NCBI RefSeq assembly: GCF_900100005.1
Contig: NZ_FNEB01000012.1
Coordinates: 1-50,332, forward strand
DNA length: 50,332 bases
Source of the DNA: Lutimaribacter saemankumensis
Lineage (GTDB): Bacteria; Pseudomonadota; Alphaproteobacteria; Rhodobacterales; Rhodobacteraceae
Reading direction: 5' to 3'
Below the pieces are notes generated by a model. That model saw nothing but the letters and a program-made list of their open reading frames with translations, ran no database searches and had not been told where the DNA came from. Both the position numbers and the translations under genes were made by a program. This document shows, piece by piece, positions 43,781-50,332 of the stretch; positions within the stretch are counted from its first letter, which is position 1; every line of letters begins with the position of its first letter.

Positions 43781-44653
43781 TTACGCCTGTTTTGCGGCGG
43801 GGCTGACGACGGGGGTCAGCCGCTCGGCCTGCATGCGCACCATATGCGCCAGCGCCGCTTCGCCCGGGCAGGACGGGATCGAGGCGATCGCCCCGGACAG
43901 GATATCGGTCAGCCGCTTGATCGCGCCCTCGACACCCAGTTGCGCCACCGCGTTCGGACGACCGTGAAGATCGTCCTGCCCCGCCGGCTTGCCCAGTGTC
44001 TCGGAATCATAAAGCGCATCGCGCAGATCGTCGGCCACCTGGAACGCCTCGCCGATGCGGGCGCCCAGCTCTTCCCAATCTTCCGCGTCCTGCCCCGCAG
44101 CGATGGCTCCCATCTGGGTGGCGGCCACGAACAACGCGCCTGTCTTGGACCGGTGATAGGCCCCAAGGTCGACGGCGGGTTCGCTTTCCCACCCCTGCCC
44201 TGCGCAGATGCCGCCGGGCATCCCGGTCTGCCGCGCCAGCGTCAGCACCAGTTGCGCGCTGCGCATCGGGTCAAGATGCGCGACACGGGCCAGCACCTCG
44301 AACGCCAGGACGATCAGGCTGTCGCCAGTCAGTACCGCAAGCGGCTCGGAATAGGCGCGGTGGACGCTTGGCTTGCCGCGGCGAAACTCGGCATCGTCAA
44401 AGCAGGGCAGATCGTCATGCACCAGGCTGGCGCAGTGGATCAGCTCCAGCGCCGCGGCCGCCGCATCGGTGATCTCCGGCTGGTCGTCACCACAGGCCAT
44501 CGCGACCGAGGTCAGGATCGTGGGCCGGATACGTGCCCCGCCGGGCGTCGTGGCGTAACTGAGAGCGGTGCTCAACTGCCGCGGCGCGACACCGCCCTGC
44601 CCTATCGCCACCGCGTCGGTTACGGCCTTGTCGATGCGTTCGCTGAGTCCCAT
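43781..44653 (-). CDS. crtE: Geranylgeranyl diphosphate synthase CrtE
   Basis: A trans-prenyltransferase, 290 aa, that makes GGPP for both phytoene and the bacteriochlorophyll tail. It has the first Asp-rich motif CASLVHDDLPCFDDAEFRRG at about 79-98 and the second AFQVADDLRDALYDSE at about 210-225. It starts MGLSERIDKAVTDAVAIG. It diverges from crtD across a spacer with two PpsR boxes and heads the 13-kb crtE-to-dxs minus-strand run. Confidence 0.95.
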   Translation of the reverse strand: MGLSERIDKAVTDAVAIGQGGVAPRQLSTALSYATTPGGARIRPTILTSVAMACGDDQPEITDAAAAALELIHCASLVHDDLPCFDDAEFRRGKPSVHRAYSEPLAVLTGDSLIVLAFEVLARVAHLDPMRSAQLVLTLARQTGMPGGICAGQGWESEPAVDLGAYHRSKTGALFVAATQMGAIAAGQDAEDWEELGARIGEAFQVADDLRDALYDSETLGKPAGQDDLHGRPNAVAQLGVEGAIKRLTDILSGAIASIPSCPGEAALAHMVRMQAERLTPVVSPAAKQA

Positions 44654-44676
44654 ACTGCCCTCGCTGCGCCGTGGAA

Positions 44677-44694
44677 TGTCAGTTTGATGTTACA
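44677..44694. promoter_or_regulatory. PpsR/CrtJ box (crtE side of crtE-crtD)
   Basis: A perfect TGT-N12-ACA (centre cagtttgatgtt), 23 bp upstream of the crtE start. It shares cagttt with the first bchC box. Confidence 0.84.
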
Positions 44695-44700
44695 TCAATG

Positions 44701-44718
44701 TGTAAATCAGACTGGACA
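44701..44718. promoter_or_regulatory. PpsR/CrtJ box (crtD side)
   Basis: A perfect TGT-N12-ACA (centre aaatcagactgg), 6 bp from its partner and 30 bp upstream of crtD. The pair controls both divergent operons by inference. Confidence 0.82.
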
Positions 44719-44748
44719 GTTTTGCGATACGAGTCAAGAATTGTCTCC

Positions 44749-46254
44749 ATGTTCGACAGCTCCAATTCCAGGCCGTCCCGGCCCCGTTGCGTGATCGTCG
44801 GTGCGGGCATCGGCGGCCTGGCCTGCGGGCTGCGCCTTGCCCATGCCGGGCACGAGGTCACGATACTGGACCGTCACGCGGCACCAGGCGGCAAGATGCG
44901 CACCCTGCCCTCGCCCGCCGGACCCGTGGATGCCGGACCGACCGTCCTGACCATGCGGCCCGTCTTCGAAAACCTGTTCGCGGATGTGGGCGAACGGCTG
45001 GACGATCACGTCACCCTGATCGAACAGGACATTCTGGCCCGCCATTTCTGGCCCGACGGCAGTCATCTCACACTGACCAATGACCGCGCGGTCAATGCCG
45101 ATGCCATCGCCGAATTTGCGGGGTCCAAGGCCGCCGACCAGTTTCGCCGCTTCTGCACCGATGCCGAGCGGCTGTTCGACGCTTTCGACGCGCCGATGAT
45201 GCGGGCTCCCGAACCCTCCGTCGCCGCGCTGACGGCGCGCGTCCTGCGCGACCCCGGCCTTCTGCCCCGCATGGCGCCCCTGTCGAACATGCGCGGCGAT
45301 CTGCGCCGCCGCTTCGATGACCCTCGCCTTGCCCAGCTGTTCGGACGCTACGCCACCTATGTCGGCGGGCATCCCGGCCAGACCCCGGCGCTTTTGTCGC
45401 TAATCTGGCGCGCCGAAGAATCGGGCGTCTGGTGCGTTCAGGGCGGTATGCACGCGCTGGCCCGCGCCGTGGCCGATCTTGCACAGACGAAAGGCGCGAT
45501 AGTGCGGCTCGGCGCGGATGTCGCCCGCATCGACGTGAGCGAAAACCGCGTCACGGGCGTGACACTGCAAACCGGCGAACGCATCGCCGCGGACACGGTC
45601 GTTTTCAACGGCGACCCCCGCGCCCTGGCGACCTGTGCGCTTGGCACCGGCGTCGCCCATGTCGCGCCGCAGACGCGCACCACCGCGCGCAGCCTGTCGG
45701 CCCGCGTCTGGACCTTTGCCAGCACCGTTGCCGGGCCGGAGCTGGCCCATCACAACGTCTTTTTCGCCGCCGACCCGGACGAGGAATTCACTGCCATCGC
45801 CGCGGGCCGGATGCCTGCCGATCCCACGATCTATATCTGCGCCGAGGATCGCGGCCAGACCCGCCCTGCCCCGGAAACCGAACGGTTCGAAATCATCCTG
45901 AACGCCGCCCCCCTCACCGACGCGCAGCGCCCCGACAAGGAGGCCCAGACATGCCACCAGAGGACATTCCCGACACTCGCCCGCTTCGGCCTGACCTTCA
46001 CGCCGGAGCCCGGCCCCGAGGCGCTGACCACGCCCTCGGGGTTCAACCGCCTGTTTCCGGCCAGCGCCGGTTCGCTTTACGGGCAGAGCCCGCACGGCAT
46101 GACCGCCTCGCTGAAACGGCCACGGGCGCGGACGGCGGTGACGGGGCTTTTCCTGGCAGGCGGGGGGACGCATCCGGGCGCGGGCGTGCCGATGGCAACG
46201 CTCTCAGGCGCGCACGCGGCCGCGGCGATACTGAAGGCCCCAATTTCGACCTAG
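44749..46254 (+). CDS. crtD: Methoxyneurosporene dehydrogenase CrtD
   Basis: A CrtI-family FAD desaturase that introduces the C3,4 double bond in hydroxylated or methoxylated neurosporene. The 501-aa product has RCVIVGAGIGGLACGLRLAH at about 13-32 and PGGKMRTLPSPAGPVDAGPT. The C-terminal FAD region is LFLAGGGTHPGAGVPMATLS. The ATG at 44749 gives the usual short N-terminus. It is followed two bases after its stop by the best crtC start. Confidence 0.94.
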   Translation: MFDSSNSRPSRPRCVIVGAGIGGLACGLRLAHAGHEVTILDRHAAPGGKMRTLPSPAGPVDAGPTVLTMRPVFENLFADVGERLDDHVTLIEQDILARHFWPDGSHLTLTNDRAVNADAIAEFAGSKAADQFRRFCTDAERLFDAFDAPMMRAPEPSVAALTARVLRDPGLLPRMAPLSNMRGDLRRRFDDPRLAQLFGRYATYVGGHPGQTPALLSLIWRAEESGVWCVQGGMHALARAVADLAQTKGAIVRLGADVARIDVSENRVTGVTLQTGERIAADTVVFNGDPRALATCALGTGVAHVAPQTRTTARSLSARVWTFASTVAGPELAHHNVFFAADPDEEFTAIAAGRMPADPTIYICAEDRGQTRPAPETERFEIILNAAPLTDAQRPDKEAQTCHQRTFPTLARFGLTFTPEPGPEALTTPSGFNRLFPASAGSLYGQSPHGMTASLKRPRARTAVTGLFLAGGGTHPGAGVPMATLSGAHAAAAILKAPIST

Positions 46255-46256
46255 AC

Positions 46257-47171
46257 GTGCCGCCTAACGGCTATGCCTGGTGGTATGTCGACGCGATCAG
46301 CGATTGCGGCACACGCGCCCTTTCGGTGATCGGCTTCATCGGCTCGGTCTTTTCGCCCTGGTACGCCTGGTCGGGCCGGCGCGACCCGGCGAACCATTGC
46401 TGCATCAACGTGGCGACATACGGCCCCGGCGGACGCTTCACCATGACCGACAGGGGGCGCACAGCGCTGTGCACCGATGGCGGCGCGCTGACCGTGGGGC
46501 CATCGGCCATGCGCTGGACCGACGACCGACTGGTGATCGAGGTGAACGAATGGGGCGCGCTGCCCATGGTCACGCCCGTGCGCGGCACGATCGAGGTGGT
46601 GCCCGGGGCGCTGACATCGGTCGAACTGCCGCTCACGCCCGATGGCGCGCATGTCTGGCGGCCCTTCGCCCCGGTGGCGCGTGTCGAGGTGGCGCTGGAA
46701 TCGCAAGGCTGGCAATGGCGGGGGCATGGCTATTTCGACGCCAATTTCGGCACCCGCGCCCTGGAACAGGATTTCGCCTTCTGGACTTGGGGGCGCTTTC
46801 CCGTGGCAGACGGGGCGACCTGTTTCTACGACGCGACCCGGCTTGACGGGTCGCGGCTGGCGCAGGCCGTCCATTTCGACCATGACGGCCGCGCCACCGA
46901 AATAGACCCGCCGCCGCTGCAAAAGATGAAACGCAGCCTCTGGGCGGTGCGCCGCGAAACCCGCGGCGATGCCGGCTGCGCCCCACAGCAGGTGATGAAC
47001 ATGCTGGATGCGCCGTTTTATTCCCGTTCGATGGTGCGAACGGTGCTGAACGGCGAGCAAAGCATCGGCGTGCACGAGGCGCTGGACCTGCGCCGGTTCC
47101 GCTCGCCGCTGCTCAAACCGATGCTGGCGGTGCGCGTGCCCCGCCGGAGCGGGTGGCAATTTCCGGGTTAG
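46257..47171 (+). CDS. crtC: Hydroxyneurosporene synthase (carotenoid 1,2-hydratase) CrtC
   Basis: Adds water to neurosporene-type carotenoids. The body is clear: GYAWWYVDAISD, GSVFSPWYAWSGRRDPANHC, GYFDANFGTRALEQDFAFWT and MLDAPFYSRSMVRT. The start is uncertain. GTG at 46257, two bases after the crtD stop, gives 304 aa with no visible ribosome site. A GTG at 46326 would drop the conserved GYAWWYVDA segment. Family-like residues GPNFDLD appear to be encoded even upstream of 46257, inside the crtD end, where no ATG, GTG or TTG is in frame. Confidence 0.88.
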   Translation: MPPNGYAWWYVDAISDCGTRALSVIGFIGSVFSPWYAWSGRRDPANHCCINVATYGPGGRFTMTDRGRTALCTDGGALTVGPSAMRWTDDRLVIEVNEWGALPMVTPVRGTIEVVPGALTSVELPLTPDGAHVWRPFAPVARVEVALESQGWQWRGHGYFDANFGTRALEQDFAFWTWGRFPVADGATCFYDATRLDGSRLAQAVHFDHDGRATEIDPPPLQKMKRSLWAVRRETRGDAGCAPQQVMNMLDAPFYSRSMVRTVLNGEQSIGVHEALDLRRFRSPLLKPMLAVRVPRRSGWQFPG

Positions 47172-47183
47172 GCCGCGCTTATC

Positions 47184-47274
47184 AAGCCCTTGCGGGCTTT
47201 CTGCGCGCAAATGGGGGCGCTGCCCCCGTCCGCCCCTGGCGGACTCCCCCGGGATATTTGCAGAAAGAGAAAGC
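47184..47274 (+). terminator. Terminator cluster after crtC (repeat element copy 3)
   Basis: Three plus-strand hairpins follow crtC: AAGCCC-ttgc-GGGCTT then T (47184-47200), GGGGGC-gct-GCCCCC (47213-47227) and GTCCGCC-cct-GGCGGAC (47228-47244). They are followed by CCCCCGGGATATTTGCAGAA, the same tail as at 11262 and 17862 read with transcription. Good candidate for the crtDC terminator, also near the tspO end. Confidence 0.65.
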
Positions 47275-47307
47275 CAAAAAGGGCGCGCAAGCGTCCGATG
47301 CGCGCGC

Positions 47308-47790
47308 CTATCGCTGCGGCTTGGGCGGGTTGGCCGCGGCGTCGGGATTCAGGCGCATCACCGACAGGTTCAGCGCCCCTGCGATCGTGACCCAGCCCAG
47401 ATAGGGCAGGAACAGCAGGCCCGCGATCCAGTCGGCCTGCCACAGCGCCACCATCGTGATCGCCACGCTCAACCACAAGAGCGACAGGACGATCATGCCG
47501 CCGCGAATGTTCTGAAGCCCGAAGAACACCGGCGTCCATAGCCCGTTCAGCGCGATCTGCACCGACCACAGCGCCAGCGCCAGCGTGCCTTGCCCGCTTA
47601 TCGCCGCGCGCGCGCCCGCCGCCGCCATGCAGATGTAAAGCGTGGTCCACGCGACAGGGAACAGCCAGTCGGGCGGCGTCCAGCGCGGCTTGGACAGGGA
47701 CCGGTACCACGGCCCCGGCGGAAAGATCGCACCGGTTGCCCCAGCCCCGAAACAGGCCGCAAGGAAAATGACGAAGTAAAGCCAGACCAT
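47308..47790 (-). CDS. tspO: Tryptophan-rich sensory protein TspO
   Basis: A five-helix outer-membrane-associated TspO/MBR protein known in Rhodobacter to modulate photosynthesis gene expression and tetrapyrrole handling. The 160-aa product has WYRSLSKPRWTPPDWLFPVA at about 28-47, WTTLYICMAAAG and LNGLWTPVFFGLQNI, the signature Trp/Pro stretches. It lies three bases downstream of crtB, as usual in purple bacteria. Confidence 0.94.
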   Translation of the reverse strand: MVWLYFVIFLAACFGAGATGAIFPPGPWYRSLSKPRWTPPDWLFPVAWTTLYICMAAAGARAAISGQGTLALALWSVQIALNGLWTPVFFGLQNIRGGMIVLSLLWLSVAITMVALWQADWIAGLLFLPYLGWVTIAGALNLSVMRLNPDAAANPPKPQR

Positions 47791-47793
47791 GCG

Positions 47794-48837
47794 TTAGGAG
47801 GTAGAGCGAACCGCCCCCGCTTGCAAGGCTGCCTTGCGCGCCCGGTCTTGCGCCTCGAGTTGACCCAACAGCGACACGACCCGATCCGACCAGTCCTCTT
47901 GCCGGGGCCGGACACGCGCCGCCGCATCGACAAGAAATGCCACCTCGGGCAGCGGGCGGGCATAGATCGTGGCCTGACGCGGCATCACCAGCGTGACGCC
48001 CGCGCGCAGCATCGACAACCCCAGCCAACCCAGTTTCTGCGTCGTGTTGGTCCGCGCCCGGCCGCTGATCGGGTCATATCCGCGCGCCCGCACCTGCCCG
48101 CCGATCCCGGCATAGATGTGCCGCGCGGCGAAGATGCCCGGCCGGCAATCCACCGGCAGCGCGCCGATCCCGGCCTCGGCCCGGTGATAGAGCGCATCGG
48201 CCCGCGACAGAAGCCGCCGCACGACGCCCCGCAGGGCGGCTGTCGGCTGCGGGTCCGCCAGGAAGGCATCAGGCTCTATTCCGGCCTCTTTCAGCCAGTC
48301 GGTGGGCAGATAAAGCCGCCCCTCGGCCGCGTCCTCGCCGACATCGCGGGCGATGTTCGTCAGCTGCATCGCAACGCCCAGATCGCAGGCCCGCGCCAGC
48401 GCGTTGCCATCGCGCACCCGCATCAGAACGCACATCATCGCGCCGACGGCGCTCGCCACCCGCGCGGAATAGGCGTTGAGATCGGACAGCGTCGCATAGC
48501 GGCGCTCCATCGCGTCCCAGGCCAGCCCTTCCAGCATGGCCTCGGGCAGGGCGCGCGGCATGTCGAAATCCTCGATCAGGGCGGTGAAGGCACGGTCGGG
48601 CGCGGCGTTGCGCGGACGCCCGGCATAGGCCATGTCCAGCCTTTCGCGCAGCGCCAGCACCGAGGCCGCCTTGTCCTGTTTCAGATCCACCTCGTCGTCG
48701 GCCAGGCGGCAGAACGCGTAAAGCGCCAGCGCCGGGTCGCGCACCCGCGCGGGCAGCACACGGCTGGCCGCGTGAAACGACAGCGATCCGTGGCGGATCG
48801 CCTCGCGGCAATGATCAAGATCGGCCGGCGCGATCAT
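47794..48837 (-). CDS. crtB: Phytoene synthase CrtB
   Basis: Condenses two GGPP to phytoene; 347 aa. Asp-rich motifs are visible: FCRLADDEVD at about 42-51 and QLTNIARDVGEDAAEGRLYL near 157-176. It starts MIAPADLDHCREAIRHGSLS, with the ATG overlapping the crtI stop (ATGA). The C-terminus is longer than the minimal enzyme, with an Arg-rich helix. Confidence 0.95.
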   Translation of the reverse strand: MIAPADLDHCREAIRHGSLSFHAASRVLPARVRDPALALYAFCRLADDEVDLKQDKAASVLALRERLDMAYAGRPRNAAPDRAFTALIEDFDMPRALPEAMLEGLAWDAMERRYATLSDLNAYSARVASAVGAMMCVLMRVRDGNALARACDLGVAMQLTNIARDVGEDAAEGRLYLPTDWLKEAGIEPDAFLADPQPTAALRGVVRRLLSRADALYHRAEAGIGALPVDCRPGIFAARHIYAGIGGQVRARGYDPISGRARTNTTQKLGWLGLSMLRAGVTLVMPRQATIYARPLPEVAFLVDAAARVRPRQEDWSDRVVSLLGQLEAQDRARKAALQAGAVRSTS

Positions 48838-50332
48838 TCTGCCGCTACCTTCATCGGGGCGGCGACCGCGCCGCGCGCATCGGGCACAAGCTGCGTCAGA
48901 ACCTCGGACGAGGTCACGACCGACGGAATCCCCGCACCGGGATGCGTGCCTGCACCGACAAGGTAAAGCCCTTCCACCTCTTCCGAGATGTTGTGGGGAC
49001 GGAACCAGGCGCTTTGGAAAATCCGCGGCTCCAGGCTGAACCCCGCGCCATGCGGGCTCAGATAGCGCGATTCAAATGTTTCCGGCGTGAAGACCTCGCT
49101 GGCCGACAGGTGATCCTGAAAACCCGGGATCAGCTTTTCGTCCAGAACCTGCGCCACTTTCTGGCGATAGGTCTCGGCCATCGCTGACCAGTCGACCGCC
49201 TCCTTGCCGTGCAGGTTCGGCACCGGCGACAGCGCATAGAACGTGTCGTCGCCCCGTGGCGCGACGCTCGGATCGGTGACGGACGGGCGATGAAGATAGA
49301 TCGACATGTCGCCCGCCAGGTGCTTTTTCAGAAAGATATCGCGCAACAACCCGCGATAGCGTGGCCCGTTCAGGATGGTGTGATGGCCCACGTCGCCCCA
49401 CATGCCCTGCGTGCCGCGCGTGCCGAAATACCAGACGAACAGGCCCATCGACCAGCGCGCGCCGTCCAGCCTTTTCTTGGTCCACCGCCGTTTCGGGTGG
49501 TTGCGCAGCAGCCGGTCATACGTGGTGCCGGGATCGGCGTTCGACACGACGACCCGCGCCGGCAGCCTTTCGCCATCGCTCAGCACCACACCCGTCGCGC
49601 GGCCCGACTGCGTGGTGATTTCGTCCACCTCGGCGCCCTGCCGCACGGTGCCGCCCTGATCCTCGATCACACGCACCATCGCGTCGGCCATCGCCTGCAC
49701 GCCACCCATCGCGTAATGCACGCCGAATTCCTTTTCCAGGTGACTGACCAGGATGTACATCGACGTGACGTTGGTCGGATCGCCGCCGATGAACAGCGGA
49801 TGAAACGATAGCGCCATGCGCAGCCTTGGGTCGCGCACCCGCGCCGCCGCGTGCCCATAGACCGAGCGATCCGCACGCAGCCGCACGAAACCGGGCAATT
49901 CGCGGATCAGGTCCATCAGCTTGTTCATCGGGCGCCGGCCCAGCCCCTCGAACCCGAACCGATACCGCGCCTCGCTATCGGCCAGGAACTTGCGATAGCC
50001 GGCCACGTCGCCGGGCGACAGGCGGGCGACCTCGGCAATCATCGCCTGTTCGTCCTGCTGCACCGTCAGGTGCGATCCGTCGTCCCAGCGGATTTCATAA
50101 TAGGGATGCACCGGGCGCAGATCGACATCGCGATCGAAATCGCGCCCGCATTCGGCCCAAAGCTGGCGGAATACCTGCGGCACCGTCACGATTGTCGGGC
50201 CCAGGTCGAACCGGTGGCCGTTGCGCATCAGGGACGACCCGCGCCCCCCTGCCCGGTCAAGCCGGTCCAGCACCGTCACGCGATACCCCTTGGCCCCCAG
50301 GCGCATCGCCGCCGACAGCCCGCCAAGCCCCG
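48834..50332 (-). CDS. crtI: Phytoene desaturase CrtI, main part (continues at 168-1)
   Basis: C-terminal 467 codons plus the 95-bp overlap of the CrtI gene, whose 5' end is at 168. The part here contains GYRVTVLDRLDRAGGRGSSL near its upstream end, HPLFIGGDPTNVTSMYILVS in the middle and the C-terminal FAD motif YLVGAGTHPGAGIPSVVTSS. It catalyses successive desaturation of phytoene, presumably three steps to neurosporene as in spheroidene producers. It is first in a crtI-crtB-tspO operon. Confidence 0.96.
   Translation of the reverse strand, partial: GLGGLSAAMRLGAKGYRVTVLDRLDRAGGRGSSLMRNGHRFDLGPTIVTVPQVFRQLWAECGRDFDRDVDLRPVHPYYEIRWDDGSHLTVQQDEQAMIAEVARLSPGDVAGYRKFLADSEARYRFGFEGLGRRPMNKLMDLIRELPGFVRLRADRSVYGHAAARVRDPRLRMALSFHPLFIGGDPTNVTSMYILVSHLEKEFGVHYAMGGVQAMADAMVRVIEDQGGTVRQGAEVDEITTQSGRATGVVLSDGERLPARVVVSNADPGTTYDRLLRNHPKRRWTKKRLDGARWSMGLFVWYFGTRGTQGMWGDVGHHTILNGPRYRGLLRDIFLKKHLAGDMSIYLHRPSVTDPSVAPRGDDTFYALSPVPNLHGKEAVDWSAMAETYRQKVAQVLDEKLIPGFQDHLSASEVFTPETFESRYLSPHGAGFSLEPRIFQSAWFRPHNISEEVEGLYLVGAGTHPGAGIPSVVTSSEVLTQLVPDARGAVAAPMKVAAE
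50238..50332. repeat. Terminal direct repeat, right copy (circular overlap)
   Basis: Identical to bases 1-95. Joining the ends and removing one copy yields an uninterrupted crtI reading frame and a circle of 50,237 bp. Confidence 0.95.

Noticed and set aside
47168-48028. A 286-codon minus-strand frame spanning tspO and crtB
   Set aside because: It is out of frame with both tspO and crtB, which carry diagnostic motifs.

Overview
The window is a complete circular replicon given as a linear string. Its first 95 bases (1-95) recur exactly as its last 95 bases (50238-50332), and crtI (phytoene desaturase) runs across the join. The circle is therefore about 50,237 bp. Gene content and order fit a Rhodobacterales (Roseobacter-group) aerobic anoxygenic phototroph: a tetraheme PufC, an O2-dependent AcsF/BciE cyclase with no bchE, spheroidene-series carotenoid genes, LH1 but no LH2 genes, PpsR/PpaA regulation, and a DnaA-like plasmid replicase with ParAB.

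Layout. (1) 278-4551 (+): crtA-bchI-bchD-bchO. (2) 4521-8648: the plasmid backbone, with parB and parA on the minus strand, a 498-bp origin-like gap with iteron-type repeats, a DnaA-like rep gene and a ccdAB toxin-antitoxin pair. (3) 8712-24826 (-): a 15-gene superoperon read bchF-N-B-H-L-M-lhaA-puhA-B-C-bciE-acsF-puhE-hemA-cycA. (4) 25144-31385 (+): ppaA(aerR)-ppsR-bchG-orf(PucC family)-bchP-idi. (5) 31583-44653 (-): crtE-crtF-bchC-bchX-[29-codon ORF]-bchY-bchZ-pufQ-B-A-L-M-C-dxs. (6) 44749-47171 (+): crtD-crtC. (7) 47308 through the join to 168 (-): crtI-crtB-tspO.

How it works together. HemA supplies aminolevulinate. BchIDH, M, AcsF/BciE, BNL, XYZ, F, C, G and P take protoporphyrin to bacteriochlorophyll a. 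Dxs and Idi supply isoprenoid precursors. CrtE, B, I, C, D, F and A make spheroidene and spheroidenone. PuhA/PufLM plus PufBA form the RC-LH1 core, with PufC and cytochrome c2 as electron carriers and LhaA, PuhB, PuhC, PuhE and PufQ as assembly factors. Eight perfect TGT-N12-ACA boxes and one near match lie at five control regions, so the plasmid carries its own PpsR operators as well as PpsR and its B12-binding antirepressor.

The most notable features are these. Almost nothing except photosynthesis and replicon maintenance is present. Seven copies of a 16-bp palindrome, probably the ParB centromere, lie in and around parAB, and three of them are inside bchD and bchO. bchO and parB overlap tail to tail. 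A translationally coupled 29-codon ORF sits between bchX and bchY.
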